Shown here: piece by piece, positions 1 through 7,257 of the stretch
How positions within the stretch are numbered: position 1 is the first letter of the stretch
How the letters are laid out: each line of letters starts with the position of its first letter
Assembly (NCBI GenBank): GCA_003157175.1
Contig: PMIQ01000092.1
Coordinates: 1-10,687, forward strand
Origin: Chloroflexota bacterium
GTDB taxonomy: Bacteria > Chloroflexota > Limnocylindria > Limnocylindrales > CSP1-4
Direction: 5' to 3'
Length of the DNA stretch: 10,687 nucleotides
Program-made: the position numbers and the translations under genes
Notes under the pieces: generated by a model
Databases searched by the model: none
Seen by the model: only the letters and a program-made list of their open reading frames with translations
What the model was told of the DNA's origin: nothing

Positions 1-102
1 TGGCCTGGGTATCCGCCGCAGGGCATGCCGCCCACGCCGCCAACGTCACCCGCACCCGCCGACCGACCCGCCGACGACCAGAACCGAGCACCCGGCGAGT
101 AA
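1..102 (+). CDS. C-terminal tail of a Pro-rich protein (5' end outside window)
   Basis: Frame 1 is open from the first base to a TAA at 100-102 and encodes 33 residues, beginning WPGYPPQGMPPTPPTSPAPA and ending in a charged, polar stretch (DRPADDQNRAPGE). The Pro/Ala/Thr-rich, low-complexity composition resembles the disordered tail of a membrane or secreted protein. No domain is visible, so I assign no function. It would converge with the oxidoreductase at 129, leaving 26 bases between stops. A second frame is also open up to a TAG at 112-114 but gives an Arg/Pro-rich translation that looks less like protein. The feature rests only on composition and an open frame, so confidence is moderate to low. 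Confidence 0.45.
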   Translation, partial: WPGYPPQGMPPTPPTSPAPADRPADDQNRAPGE

Positions 103-128
103 GCCCGCAGGCTAGCCGCGGTCGCGCC

Positions 129-1148
129 TCAACTGCCGGCGCCGCATCGCGCTCCGAGGTCTAGCGCAGCCTCGATCGCGTCGCGCTGGCGTTCGGGCGT
201 CATCCCGTACCAGGGCACGCCCAACACCACCCGCTCGGCGACGCCCTCCCACGCCGCAAGGCGGTCGAGAGCCTCGTCCGGGCGACCGGCGATCGCTATC
301 GCATCCAGAAGCTCGTCGTCGATGAGCTCCGCCATTCGGTCGTGGTCGCGGTTGACGAAGGCGCGTCGCAGATCCCTTGGGAGCGCGGCGCGGTCGTGCA
401 ACGCCAGGATCGGCTTGTACGACGGGGTGGTCGCGTAGAACGCGATCTGGAGCCTGGCCGCCCGCCGGGCAGCGACCTCGTCATCGCCGATCGAGACCAT
501 GACCATCGCCGTGATCGGGCAGGCGCCGCTCGACCGGCCCGAGCGCTCCAACCCGGCGGCGATGGCAGGTTGAACGGCCTCGCGCAGGTATCGGGGCGAT
601 GCCAGCGGGTGCCCGAGAAGACCGTCGGCGACCTCGCCGCAGACGCGCGATAGAACCGGGCCGACGGCCGCGAGCAGGATCGGCGTGTCGCGTCGCTCCG
701 GTCTCGGCAGGCCGTGGAACGTCGGCATCGTGATTCTGTAGATCTCGCCCTCGTGCCGGACTGCCTCGCCGCGGTTGGCCGCCCAGATGGTTCGGACCGC
801 CTGGACGTACTCGCGCATCTGCGGCGCCGGCTTCTCGACCCGGACCGAGAAGCGGGCCTCCAGGACCCGCTTGACCTGCGGACCGAGGCCGAGCATGAAG
901 CGGTCGCCGGATAGCTCGTCCAGATCCCAGGCGCTCATCGCCGTTATCGTCGGCGAACGCGGGAACGCCAGCGCGACGGCAGTCCCGACGCCGATCCGCG
1001 AGGTCGACGAGATCGCGGCGGCAGCCTGGACGAAGGCCGAATGGTCCAGCTCGGCCAGCCAGACCGACTCGAGCCCGGCCGCCTCGGCCCGACCGGCCAG
1101 GGACGTGACCTCCCGAAGAGTTCCGCCGACGGCGACACCGAGCTTCAT
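129..1148 (-). CDS. LLM-class (luciferase-like) F420/flavin-dependent oxidoreductase
   Basis: Predicted 339-residue TIM-barrel oxidoreductase of the bacterial luciferase-like superfamily, cytosolic, probably using F420 or FMN as hydride carrier. Substrate is unknown. Visible family landmarks are the N-terminal KLGVAV strand, the SRIGVGTAVALAFPRSP stretch, the WDLDELSGDRFMLGLGPQVK block and the later PILLAAVGP strand. The overall pattern resembles the actinobacterial F420-dependent TIGR03617-type subgroup, assigned from memory without a search. The frame stays open well upstream, but the start is set at ATG 1148 because MKLGVAV is the natural barrel start. A TACAGT -10 box also lies exactly six bases upstream, and the extension would run antisense into ada. 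The gene is divergent from ada. F420 rather than FMN use is inference. Confidence 0.88.
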   Translation of the reverse strand: MKLGVAVGGTLREVTSLAGRAEAAGLESVWLAELDHSAFVQAAAAISSTSRIGVGTAVALAFPRSPTITAMSAWDLDELSGDRFMLGLGPQVKRVLEARFSVRVEKPAPQMREYVQAVRTIWAANRGEAVRHEGEIYRITMPTFHGLPRPERRDTPILLAAVGPVLSRVCGEVADGLLGHPLASPRYLREAVQPAIAAGLERSGRSSGACPITAMVMVSIGDDEVAARRAARLQIAFYATTPSYKPILALHDRAALPRDLRRAFVNRDHDRMAELIDDELLDAIAIAGRPDEALDRLAAWEGVAERVVLGVPWYGMTPERQRDAIEAALDLGARCGAGS

Positions 1149-1154
1149 GCCCCG

Positions 1155-1160
1155 ACTGTA
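1155..1160 (-). promoter_or_regulatory. Leaderless -10 box TACAGT of the LLM oxidoreductase
   Basis: Reading the minus strand, TACAGT (TANNNT) is followed by six bases (CGGGGC) and then the ATG. This places the expected transcription start on the A of the start codon. No Shine-Dalgarno sequence is present. No convincing -35 was found at 17 bp spacing. Confidence 0.55.
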
Positions 1161-1226
1161 GCGTCTCACCGGTGGGTCTCGCTCGGCCGAAACCGTCGAC
1201 CGGAAGCCCGCTGAGTTGGGCGGGTC

Positions 1227-1232
1227 TAGGAT
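1227..1232 (+). promoter_or_regulatory. Leaderless -10 box TAGGAT of ada
   Basis: TAGGAT is followed by six bases (CGACAC) and the ATG at 1239, the same geometry as the divergent neighbour. There is no purine-rich Shine-Dalgarno before the start. No classical Ada box or good -35 element is obvious in the 90-bp shared gap. Confidence 0.55.
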
Positions 1233-1238
1233 CGACAC

Positions 1239-2420
1239 ATGAACCGCAGACAGAAACTCGGTCAGATCGGTGCGGCCCCAACGGACGAGCAATGGGCGGT
1301 CATCTCGGAACGGCGCCCCCGGCCGGGAACGGCGTGGCTGCTCGTCGTGACCAGCACCGGGATCGCTTGCCTGCCCGGATGCCCTGCCCGAACGCCGGGA
1401 CGCGACCGGGTCAGGATCGTGGCCAACCTCGCGGAGGCGCTCGACGCCGGCGCGCGGCCCTGTCTGCGCTGCCACCCGGAACGCCGCGGGGCCGCCGGAC
1501 GGGCGGACGGCGGGCCGGCCGTCATCGGGCCAGGCGTCACCGGAGGGGACACCGTCGAGGCGACCGTCGCCCGGCTGACCGCGGCGTTCGCGTCGGGCGA
1601 CGAGATCCCGGTGGATCGCGAGCTGGCGGCGGCGGCCGGGCTGTCGGAACGGCGGCTTCGCGAGATCTTTCGCGAGCGGCTCGGCGTGACGCCGCGAGGC
1701 TGGGTTTCGGCCAGGCGCTCCGAGCGGCTGCGCGCCCATCTCGCCGACGGGCGGGAAGTGCTCGGTGCGCTCTTTGACGCCGGGTACGGCTCAGCCAGCG
1801 CCGCCTACGAGGCCGCGGGCGGCGACCTGGGCATGGCGCCGGGACGGTACCGCATCGGTGGGGCGGGGGAGCGTATCCGCTGGACTGTCACGCCGATCCC
1901 GGAAGGAGTGGCGCTCGTCGCGGCCACGGATCGGGGCCTCTGCGCCGTCCGCCTCGGCCGGGAGCCCACCGCCTTGGAGTTGGAGCTGCGGGCCGAGTTT
2001 CCGCGCGCCGCGGTCACGCGCGACGACTCGGGCATGGCCGAGATGGCGGCCCTGGTCTCGGATCTGGCGGTCGGCCGGCCGCGGCCGGAGGTGAGCGGAT
2101 TGCCGTTGGACGTCCACGCGACGGCGTTCCGGCGACAAGTCTGGGAGGCGCTGCGGCGCATCCCCGCCGGCGAGACCCGTTCCTACGGCCAGGTGGCGGC
2201 GGCAATCGGCGCCCCGAAGGCGGCGCGTGCCGTCGGCGCCGCCTGCGCCGCGAACCCGGTGGCGGTCGTGGTCCCGTGCCATCGCGTCGTGGCGTCGGAC
2301 GGTTCGCTCCACGGCTACGCCTACGGCCTGGCCCGCAAGCGCCAGCTCCTGGACGCGGAGCGCGCAACCGCCAAATCCGCGGGCGCCCCCGAACGACCGC
2401 GCGCGACCTCGCCCCGCTGA
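1239..2420 (+). CDS. ada: Bifunctional Ada: methylphosphotriester sensor, AraC-type activator and O6-alkylguanine-DNA alkyltransferase
   Basis: Full-length three-part Ada, 393 residues against 354 in E. coli. The N-terminal domain has the Zn ligand set C44, C48, C75 and C78 in GIACLPGCPAR and RPCLRCHPE. By family knowledge the first Cys takes methyl groups from DNA phosphotriesters and switches the protein into an activator. Residues ~105-205 carry an AraC-like helix-turn-helix region (ELAAAAGLSERRLREIF, LGVTPRGW, then DAGYGSASAAYEAAGGDLGM). The C-terminal alkyltransferase domain has RAVGAACAANPVAVVVPCHR with acceptor Cys347 in PCHRVV, and the closing GYAYGLARKRQLLDAE helix. All catalytic residues are intact. 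It repairs O6-alkylguanine suicidally and probably activates alkylation-response genes. Start ATG 1239 fits the leaderless promoter. Its stop is one base from the stop of the convergent aldehyde dehydrogenase gene. Confidence 0.95.
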   Translation: MNRRQKLGQIGAAPTDEQWAVISERRPRPGTAWLLVVTSTGIACLPGCPARTPGRDRVRIVANLAEALDAGARPCLRCHPERRGAAGRADGGPAVIGPGVTGGDTVEATVARLTAAFASGDEIPVDRELAAAAGLSERRLREIFRERLGVTPRGWVSARRSERLRAHLADGREVLGALFDAGYGSASAAYEAAGGDLGMAPGRYRIGGAGERIRWTVTPIPEGVALVAATDRGLCAVRLGREPTALELELRAEFPRAAVTRDDSGMAEMAALVSDLAVGRPRPEVSGLPLDVHATAFRRQVWEALRRIPAGETRSYGQVAAAIGAPKAARAVGAACAANPVAVVVPCHRVVASDGSLHGYAYGLARKRQLLDAERATAKSAGAPERPRATSPR

Positions 2421-2421
2421 G

Positions 2422-3867
<1,446 letters not shown>

Positions 3868-3882
3868 GGCGTGCCGGGCGTC

Positions 3883-4104
3883 TCAGAGCGTCGCGCCGCA
3901 CTTGGGGCAGTAGAGGCTGGTCAGGCTGCAGTCGTGGCCGCAGTCACCACCGCCGCGACAGATGTCGCACCTCGGGTTCTCGTGGGTCGAGTCTGCCATG
4001 CCGCCGCACCGGCAATACCACGAGCCTCGGCCAATCTTGCGCAGCCGATTCGAATCTTCCTCGACCAGACGGAACGACCCCCGGAACTCAACGACGGTGC
4101 TCAC
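3883..4104 (-). CDS. Small eight-cysteine zinc-ribbon-like protein, unknown function
   Basis: A 73-residue protein with a polar, charged N-terminal part (STVVEFRGSFRLVEEDSNRL) and a cysteine-rich C-terminal half. Cysteines sit at 31, 33, 46, 49, 55, 59, 66 and 69, arranged CxC, CxxC, CxxxxxCxxxC and CxxC with His57 between. Two CxxC knuckles (CDIC and YCPKCG) suggest at least one zinc ribbon. Eight Cys plus His could hold two zinc ions. I do not recognise a named family. Start GTG 4104 is chosen because TATCGT lies seven bases upstream in the leaderless position. A TTG at 4125 would add seven residues but sits inside that promoter. It precedes the aldehyde dehydrogenase by 15 bases, so the pair may be an operon. 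The regular Cys spacing supports a real gene. Confidence 0.75.
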   Translation of the reverse strand: MSTVVEFRGSFRLVEEDSNRLRKIGRGSWYCRCGGMADSTHENPRCDICRGGGDCGHDCSLTSLYCPKCGATL

Positions 4105-4111
4105 AGTGCGA

Positions 4112-4117
4112 ACGATA
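4112..4117 (-). promoter_or_regulatory. Leaderless -10 box TATCGT of the zinc-ribbon/ALDH operon
   Basis: On the minus strand TATCGT is followed by seven bases (TCGCACT) and the GTG start. It matches the TANNNT arrangement at other starts in this window, with one extra base. No good -35 is seen. Confidence 0.45.
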
Positions 4118-4194
4118 CCGGACAAGCCCGTCGAGCGGGCGGTCGTTGCGCGGCCAGCGGCCGGCGCAAGTTCGCGGCCGAAAATCGAGGCCGC

Positions 4195-4230
4195 ACATTC
4201 CCGGAACGTGCGGGCGTGTTTCGGGAATGT
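4195..4230. promoter_or_regulatory. Perfect 9-bp inverted repeat with internal direct repeat: candidate operator upstream of lepB
   Basis: ACATTCCCG (4195-4203) and CGGGAATGT (4222-4230) are perfect inverted repeats separated by 18 bases. Overlaid on them, TTCCCGGAACGT (4198-4209) and TTTCGGGAATGT (4219-4230) are direct repeats matching at 9 of 12 positions and spaced 21 bp apart, close to two helical turns. The site lies in the non-coding gap between the divergent zinc-ribbon operon and lepB. A dimeric regulator site is the natural reading. A structured upstream RNA is the alternative. Confidence 0.45.
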
Positions 4231-4290
4231 TCCGGGGCTCTGGTGACGCCCTCAGGACGCAGCCGCCTCCGCCGAAACCCTGGGAGGTGC

Positions 4291-4296
4291 TACCTT
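4291..4296 (+). promoter_or_regulatory. Possible -10 box TACCTT for lepB
   Basis: TACCTT fits TANNNT and lies 62 bases before the chosen lepB ATG, downstream of the 4195-4230 dyad. It would give a leader of about 55 bases that includes the AGAGGG Shine-Dalgarno. No clear -35 hexamer sits 17 bp upstream, so this is tentative. Confidence 0.25.
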
Positions 4297-4342
4297 CTAG
4301 GCCACTCGACCAGATCCTTGCGGGTATGCGCCCGCATACAGC

Positions 4343-4348
4343 AGAGGG
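4343..4348 (+). promoter_or_regulatory. Ribosome binding site AGAGGG deciding the lepB start
   Basis: AGAGGG ends 10 bases before ATG 4359 and favours that start over the in-frame ATG at 4326, which has no upstream Shine-Dalgarno. The protein is also more typical from 4359, where a short polar N-terminus leads directly into the membrane helix. Confidence 0.5.
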
Positions 4349-4358
4349 CGAAACCCGG

Positions 4359-4949
4359 ATGAGCTCGAACTGGCGCGGCTGCCTTCTCGAGATCCTCGAG
4401 ACGATCGTCCTGACGCTGGTCATCTTCTTCGTCGTCCAGACCTTCGTCGCCCAGCCGTACCAGATCATCGGAGTTTCGATGGAGCCCACGCTCGAGAACG
4501 GGCAGTACGTGCTCGTCGACAAGCTCTCGCCCCATGTCAGCGACTACAAGCGCGGCGACGTCGTCGTCCTCCAGCCGCCGGCGGGCTACGGCGAGGAGGG
4601 CAACAACGTCCCGTTCATCAAGCGCGTCGTGGGTGTGAGCGGAGACACCGTCGAGGTCAAGGACGGCGCCGTCTGGGTCAACGGCGCCAAGCTCACGGAG
4701 CCCTACGTCTACCCGGGCCAGGTGACGAGCCCCCTCACCAGCCAGACGGTCTGGCAGGTTCCGAAAGGCGATCTCTTCGTCATGGGCGATCACCGAGAGG
4801 AATCGGAGGACTCGCGCCTGTTCGGGCCGATCCCCGAGTCGACCGTCATAGGCCGGGCCTGGCTGCGGTACTGGGGCGGGCCCTTCGGTTTCGTCCAGTC
4901 CGCCACGTACGACAACATCCCGGCCGCGCCGCCTTCGACGGCGCCCTAG
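4359..4949 (+). CDS. lepB: Signal peptidase I
   Basis: A 196-residue type I signal peptidase (S26 family) that cleaves signal peptides from exported preproteins at the outer face of the membrane. One N-terminal membrane helix (~13-31, LEILETIVLTLVIFFVV) anchors the enzyme, as in single-span Gram-positive forms. Catalytic box B is GVSMEPTL with nucleophile Ser40. Box D is FIKRVVGVSGD with general base Lys88. Box E is GDHREESEDSRLFG, where the usual Asn of GDN is His. The N-terminus has a short cytosolic part (MSSNWRGCLL). ATG 4326 would add 11 residues and cannot be excluded. The C-terminal tail is Ala/Pro-rich. It stands alone, and the 164-bp gap to lhgO means co-transcription is uncertain. 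Confidence 0.94.
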   Translation: MSSNWRGCLLEILETIVLTLVIFFVVQTFVAQPYQIIGVSMEPTLENGQYVLVDKLSPHVSDYKRGDVVVLQPPAGYGEEGNNVPFIKRVVGVSGDTVEVKDGAVWVNGAKLTEPYVYPGQVTSPLTSQTVWQVPKGDLFVMGDHREESEDSRLFGPIPESTVIGRAWLRYWGGPFGFVQSATYDNIPAAPPSTAP

Positions 4950-5001
4950 CCCGTACTACCGGAGCGCCGCTTGCATCTCGCTCGGTCAGCCGGCGCGTTC
5001 C

Positions 5002-5032
5002 TGCGTTGGCTCCTGCGCTTCTCGCCAACGCA
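5002..5032. repeat. 9-bp perfect inverted repeat between lepB and lhgO
   Basis: TGCGTTGGC (5002-5010) and GCCAACGCA (5024-5032) pair perfectly around a 13-base loop. It could be a factor-independent hairpin at the end of the lepB transcript or an operator for lhgO. No T-run follows, so a classical intrinsic terminator is not supported. The rest of the 164-bp gap shows no certain promoter. Confidence 0.5.
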
Positions 5033-5113
5033 CCTTGTGGGTGCGCTCGCCGCGGTGCTCCTTGCCGCGCCCGCCTGCGCTAGCCGGCCCGACGGTCTGT
5101 CGCGCTGGTCGCG

Positions 5114-6337
5114 ATGAGCGTTCGGTACGATGTCGCCATCGTGGGCGGCGGGATAGTGGGTCTGGCCACCGCGTTCCGCCTGCTCGAGCGCCGTCCGAAG
5201 CTGCGGCTGGTGCTCTTGGAGAAAGAACACCAGCTCCTTCTCCATCAATCGACCCACAACAGCGGAGTGGTCCACGCCGGCCTCTACTACGCCGTCGGCT
5301 CGCGCAAGGCGAGGTTGTGTCGCGACGGCAAGGCCGAGCTCGAGCGGTTCGCGGCCGAGCACGGCATTCCGATCGAGCGCTGCGGAAAGCTGGTAGTGGC
5401 CGTCGATCGAGCCGAGGCGCCCGGCCTGGAGGCTTTGGCAAAGCGAGCGACCGCCAACGGCGTCCCCGGGCTCGAGCTGGTTGGCCCTGAACGGATCGCC
5501 GAAATCGAGCCGCACGTGGCGGGCGTGGCGGGCCTGCTTTCACCGACAACGGCGATCGTCGACTTCGGGGCCGTGGGCCACGCGTACGCGGACGAAGTTC
5601 GGGCGCGGGGCGGCGACATCCTGCTCGCCTGTCGCGTCGATGCGATCGAGCGCCGTGCCGCGGGCGCGGGGGAAGAGCTGCTGTTGCGCTGGGCCGATGG
5701 CGAGGTGCGCGCCGGCGCCGTCATCTCGTGCGCCGGCCTGTGGTCGGATCGTGTCGCGGCCATGACCGGGCACGCCGGCCACGAGAGAGTGGTTCCGTTC
5801 CGTGGCGACTACCTGCGCCTCCGCCCCGAGGCCCGCCGTCTGGTCCGGGCCCTGATCTACCCCGTCAACGACCCGCGCTTCCCGTTCCTCGGCATCCACC
5901 TCACCCGCCGCATGGACGGCGAAGTGTGGGCCGGGCCCAACGCCGCGCTTGCCTTCGCGCGCGAGGGCTACCGCCGAACCGACATAGTGCCGCGTGAGCT
6001 GGCGGAGACGCTCGCCGATCGTGGCTTCCTGCGGCTGGCCTTCCGGTTCTGGCAAGCCGGCGCGGCCGAGATGGTGCGCGACGTGTGGAAGCCCGCCTTC
6101 GCCGCCCAGGTGCGCCGCTACCTCCCGGAGCTGCGGGACGAGGACCTGGAGCCGGGTCCGTCCGGGGTGAGGGCGCAGTCGGTGCGGCTGAACGGCGAGC
6201 TGGTCGACGACTTCTCGATCGGGGGCAGCGGCCGGATCCTGCACGTCCGAAACGCCCCCTCGCCGGCGGCGACGGCTTCCCTCGCGATCGGGCGCGAGCT
6301 TGCGGAACTCGCAGAGCGTCGGTTCGACCTGGGTTGA
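5114..6337 (+). CDS. lhgO: L-2-hydroxyglutarate oxidase (FAD-dependent)
   Basis: A 407-residue FAD oxidoreductase of the DAO/LhgO family, close to the 422 residues of E. coli LhgO. It oxidises L-2-hydroxyglutarate to 2-oxoglutarate, passing electrons to quinone or oxygen, either as metabolite repair or in glutarate breakdown. The Rossmann FAD motif is VGGGIVG (G11-G16) with Glu36 at the end of the second strand. The family signature HNSGVVHAGLYY spans 48-59. Near the C-terminus RILHVRNAPSPAATASLAIG closes the FAD site. The start at ATG 5114 places the Rossmann strand directly at the N-terminus. No clear Shine-Dalgarno is present. No csiD, gabD or gabT neighbours are visible, so a repair role is more likely than glutarate catabolism. 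This last point is inference. Confidence 0.92.
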   Translation: MSVRYDVAIVGGGIVGLATAFRLLERRPKLRLVLLEKEHQLLLHQSTHNSGVVHAGLYYAVGSRKARLCRDGKAELERFAAEHGIPIERCGKLVVAVDRAEAPGLEALAKRATANGVPGLELVGPERIAEIEPHVAGVAGLLSPTTAIVDFGAVGHAYADEVRARGGDILLACRVDAIERRAAGAGEELLLRWADGEVRAGAVISCAGLWSDRVAAMTGHAGHERVVPFRGDYLRLRPEARRLVRALIYPVNDPRFPFLGIHLTRRMDGEVWAGPNAALAFAREGYRRTDIVPRELAETLADRGFLRLAFRFWQAGAAEMVRDVWKPAFAAQVRRYLPELRDEDLEPGPSGVRAQSVRLNGELVDDFSIGGSGRILHVRNAPSPAATASLAIGRELAELAERRFDLG

Positions 6338-6348
6338 AGGTGGGCGGC

Positions 6349-6423
6349 GCCCCGTGGCGCGTCCGGTCGGCCCGCGCCGCCGCGGCGGCCCCGTGGCGCG
6401 TCCGGTCGGCCCGCGCCGCCGCG
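6349..6423. repeat. Tandem 36-bp direct repeat, each unit palindromic (REP-like)
   Basis: Bases 6349-6384 and 6388-6423 are identical 36-bp copies separated by three bases (GCG), a 39-bp period. Each contains GGCGCG, an 11-base loop and CGCGCC (6356-6378 and 6395-6417), extendable by a G-T wobble and one more G-C pair. It fills most of the 98-bp gap between the convergent lhgO and methyltransferase genes. This position is typical of REP-type palindromes or bidirectional transcript-end structures. No T-run follows on either strand. Confidence 0.8.
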
Positions 6424-6435
6424 ATGAGCCCTGCG

Positions 6436-7068
6436 CTACACGGCCTCGGCGAATTCTTCGCTGTCCGGCTTGAGGGCGACCAGCCGCTCGACAATGCCGA
6501 ACCAGCTGCGCTCCAGCGTCTCCACCTCGAGACCCTCGCCCAGGACGAGATCCAGCGGCTCTCGCAGCAGGTGATCGCCCATGCGTCGGAGCTCGATCGG
6601 CTCGATCAGGCGCTCGATCGCCCGGACGATCCGGTTCGGGCTGCGGACGTGCTCGATCAGCAGGAGCGAGCCACCCGGGCGCAGAACGCGCACGGCTTCG
6701 GCCACGGCGGCCCGATCGTCGGGGATCGTGCACAGTGCGTAGCAGAAGACGACGGTATCGAAGTGCTCGTCCGGGTAGGGGAGGGCCGCGGCGTCGCACC
6801 GGCGAAGCGTCACGTCGAGCCCCAGCTCACGGGCGCGCCGTTCGGCCAGGTCCACGGCCACGCCGCTCAGATCGATCCCGGTCAGCCGTATGTTCCGCGG
6901 ATAGAACGGCAGGGTTCGCCCCTGTCCGATGCCGATCTCGAGGGTCTCGCCGTCGGCTCTCGAGCAGAGCCACTCGCAGCCGGAATCGCGGCGGCTCGAG
7001 CGCGCGGATGCCGAGCGTCGGTCGTATATCCGCCGGACCCGCTCCGTTTCGAGGTCGTTTGCGCGCAT
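6436..7068 (-). CDS. Class I SAM-dependent methyltransferase (UbiE/PmtA-like)
   Basis: A 210-residue class I methyltransferase with a Rossmann-like SAM fold. Motif I is LEIGIGQGRTLPFYP with Glu44-Gly50. The second-strand acidic residue is Asp66 in GIDLS, Asp92 (CDAAALPYPDEHFD) contacts the adenine, and the FDTVVFCYALCTIPD and RVLRPGGSLLLIEH blocks are motifs IV-VI. The C-terminal RMGDHLLREPLD and SWFGIVERLVALKP resemble bacterial phosphatidylethanolamine methyltransferase (PmtA) and METTL7-type enzymes, so a lipid or small hydrophobic substrate is possible. The substrate is not determined by sequence. Start ATG 7068 is backed by a -35/-10 pair with TACCGT six bases upstream. It is divergent from the sigma factor gene and convergent with lhgO. 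Confidence 0.85.
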   Translation of the reverse strand: MRANDLETERVRRIYDRRSASARSSRRDSGCEWLCSRADGETLEIGIGQGRTLPFYPRNIRLTGIDLSGVAVDLAERRARELGLDVTLRRCDAAALPYPDEHFDTVVFCYALCTIPDDRAAVAEAVRVLRPGGSLLLIEHVRSPNRIVRAIERLIEPIELRRMGDHLLREPLDLVLGEGLEVETLERSWFGIVERLVALKPDSEEFAEAV

Positions 7069-7074
7069 TGCTCA

Positions 7075-7103
7075 ACGGTAGAACGCAGCGCGGGCTCTGA
7101 AAA
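7075..7103 (-). promoter_or_regulatory. Promoter of the methyltransferase, leaderless: TTTTCA, 17 bp, TACCGT
   Basis: On the minus strand TTTTCA (7103-7098) matches four of six bases of TTGACA. A 17-bp spacer leads to TACCGT (7080-7075), then six bases (TGAGCA) and ATG 7068. This is the best complete promoter in the window and puts the transcript start on the start codon. Confidence 0.6.
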
Positions 7104-7170
7104 GGGGCTCTCACGATCCGGCCGATGAGCGCCACGATTCTCGGTGCGCGCCGCCGCCACCACCCGGCGC

Positions 7171-7192
7171 CCGGCGAGAGGCGATTCGCCGG
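7171..7192. repeat. 7-bp inverted repeat in the divergent methyltransferase/sigma gap
   Basis: CCGGCGA (7171-7177) and TCGCCGG (7186-7192) are perfect inverted repeats around an 8-base loop. An overlapping palindrome, GGCGATTCGCC, spans 7180-7190. In such GC-rich sequence a short dyad may be chance, so its role is unproven. Confidence 0.35.
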
Positions 7193-7227
7193 ATCGGCGC
7201 CAGCGGCAAGGCGGGGCCATGTAAAGG

Positions 7228-7240
7228 CATGCGCCGCATG
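7228..7240. promoter_or_regulatory. 13-bp perfect palindrome CATGCGCCGCATG upstream of the sigma factor gene
   Basis: CATGCG-C-CGCATG lies 17 bases before the GTG start of the ECF sigma gene, where a promoter or operator would be expected. A further CATG occurs at 7218-7221. It may be an operator for an autoregulator or a chance palindrome. No sigma-specific -35/-10 pair is certain here. Confidence 0.35.
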
Positions 7241-7257
7241 TCGCACACTAGACGGGT

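Noticed and set aside
1149..1739. 197-codon upstream extension of the oxidoreductase frame
   Set aside because: It lies antisense to ada and has no oxidoreductase-like content. The barrel begins naturally at ATG 1148, which has its own -10 box.
4326..4358. Upstream ATG 4326 as the lepB start
   Set aside because: It has no Shine-Dalgarno or leaderless -10 box, while ATG 4359 has AGAGGG ten bases upstream. It remains possible, adding 11 residues.
5002..5032. Intrinsic terminator after lepB
   Set aside because: The hairpin is perfect but no T-run follows, so it is listed only as an inverted repeat.
7067..7103. tRNA-like stretch GCTCAACGGTAGAAC resembling a D-arm, followed by CTCTGAAAAGGGG
   Set aside because: No T-arm GGTTCGAATCC-type sequence, no CCA end and no acceptor pairing follow. 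The bases are better explained as the methyltransferase promoter.
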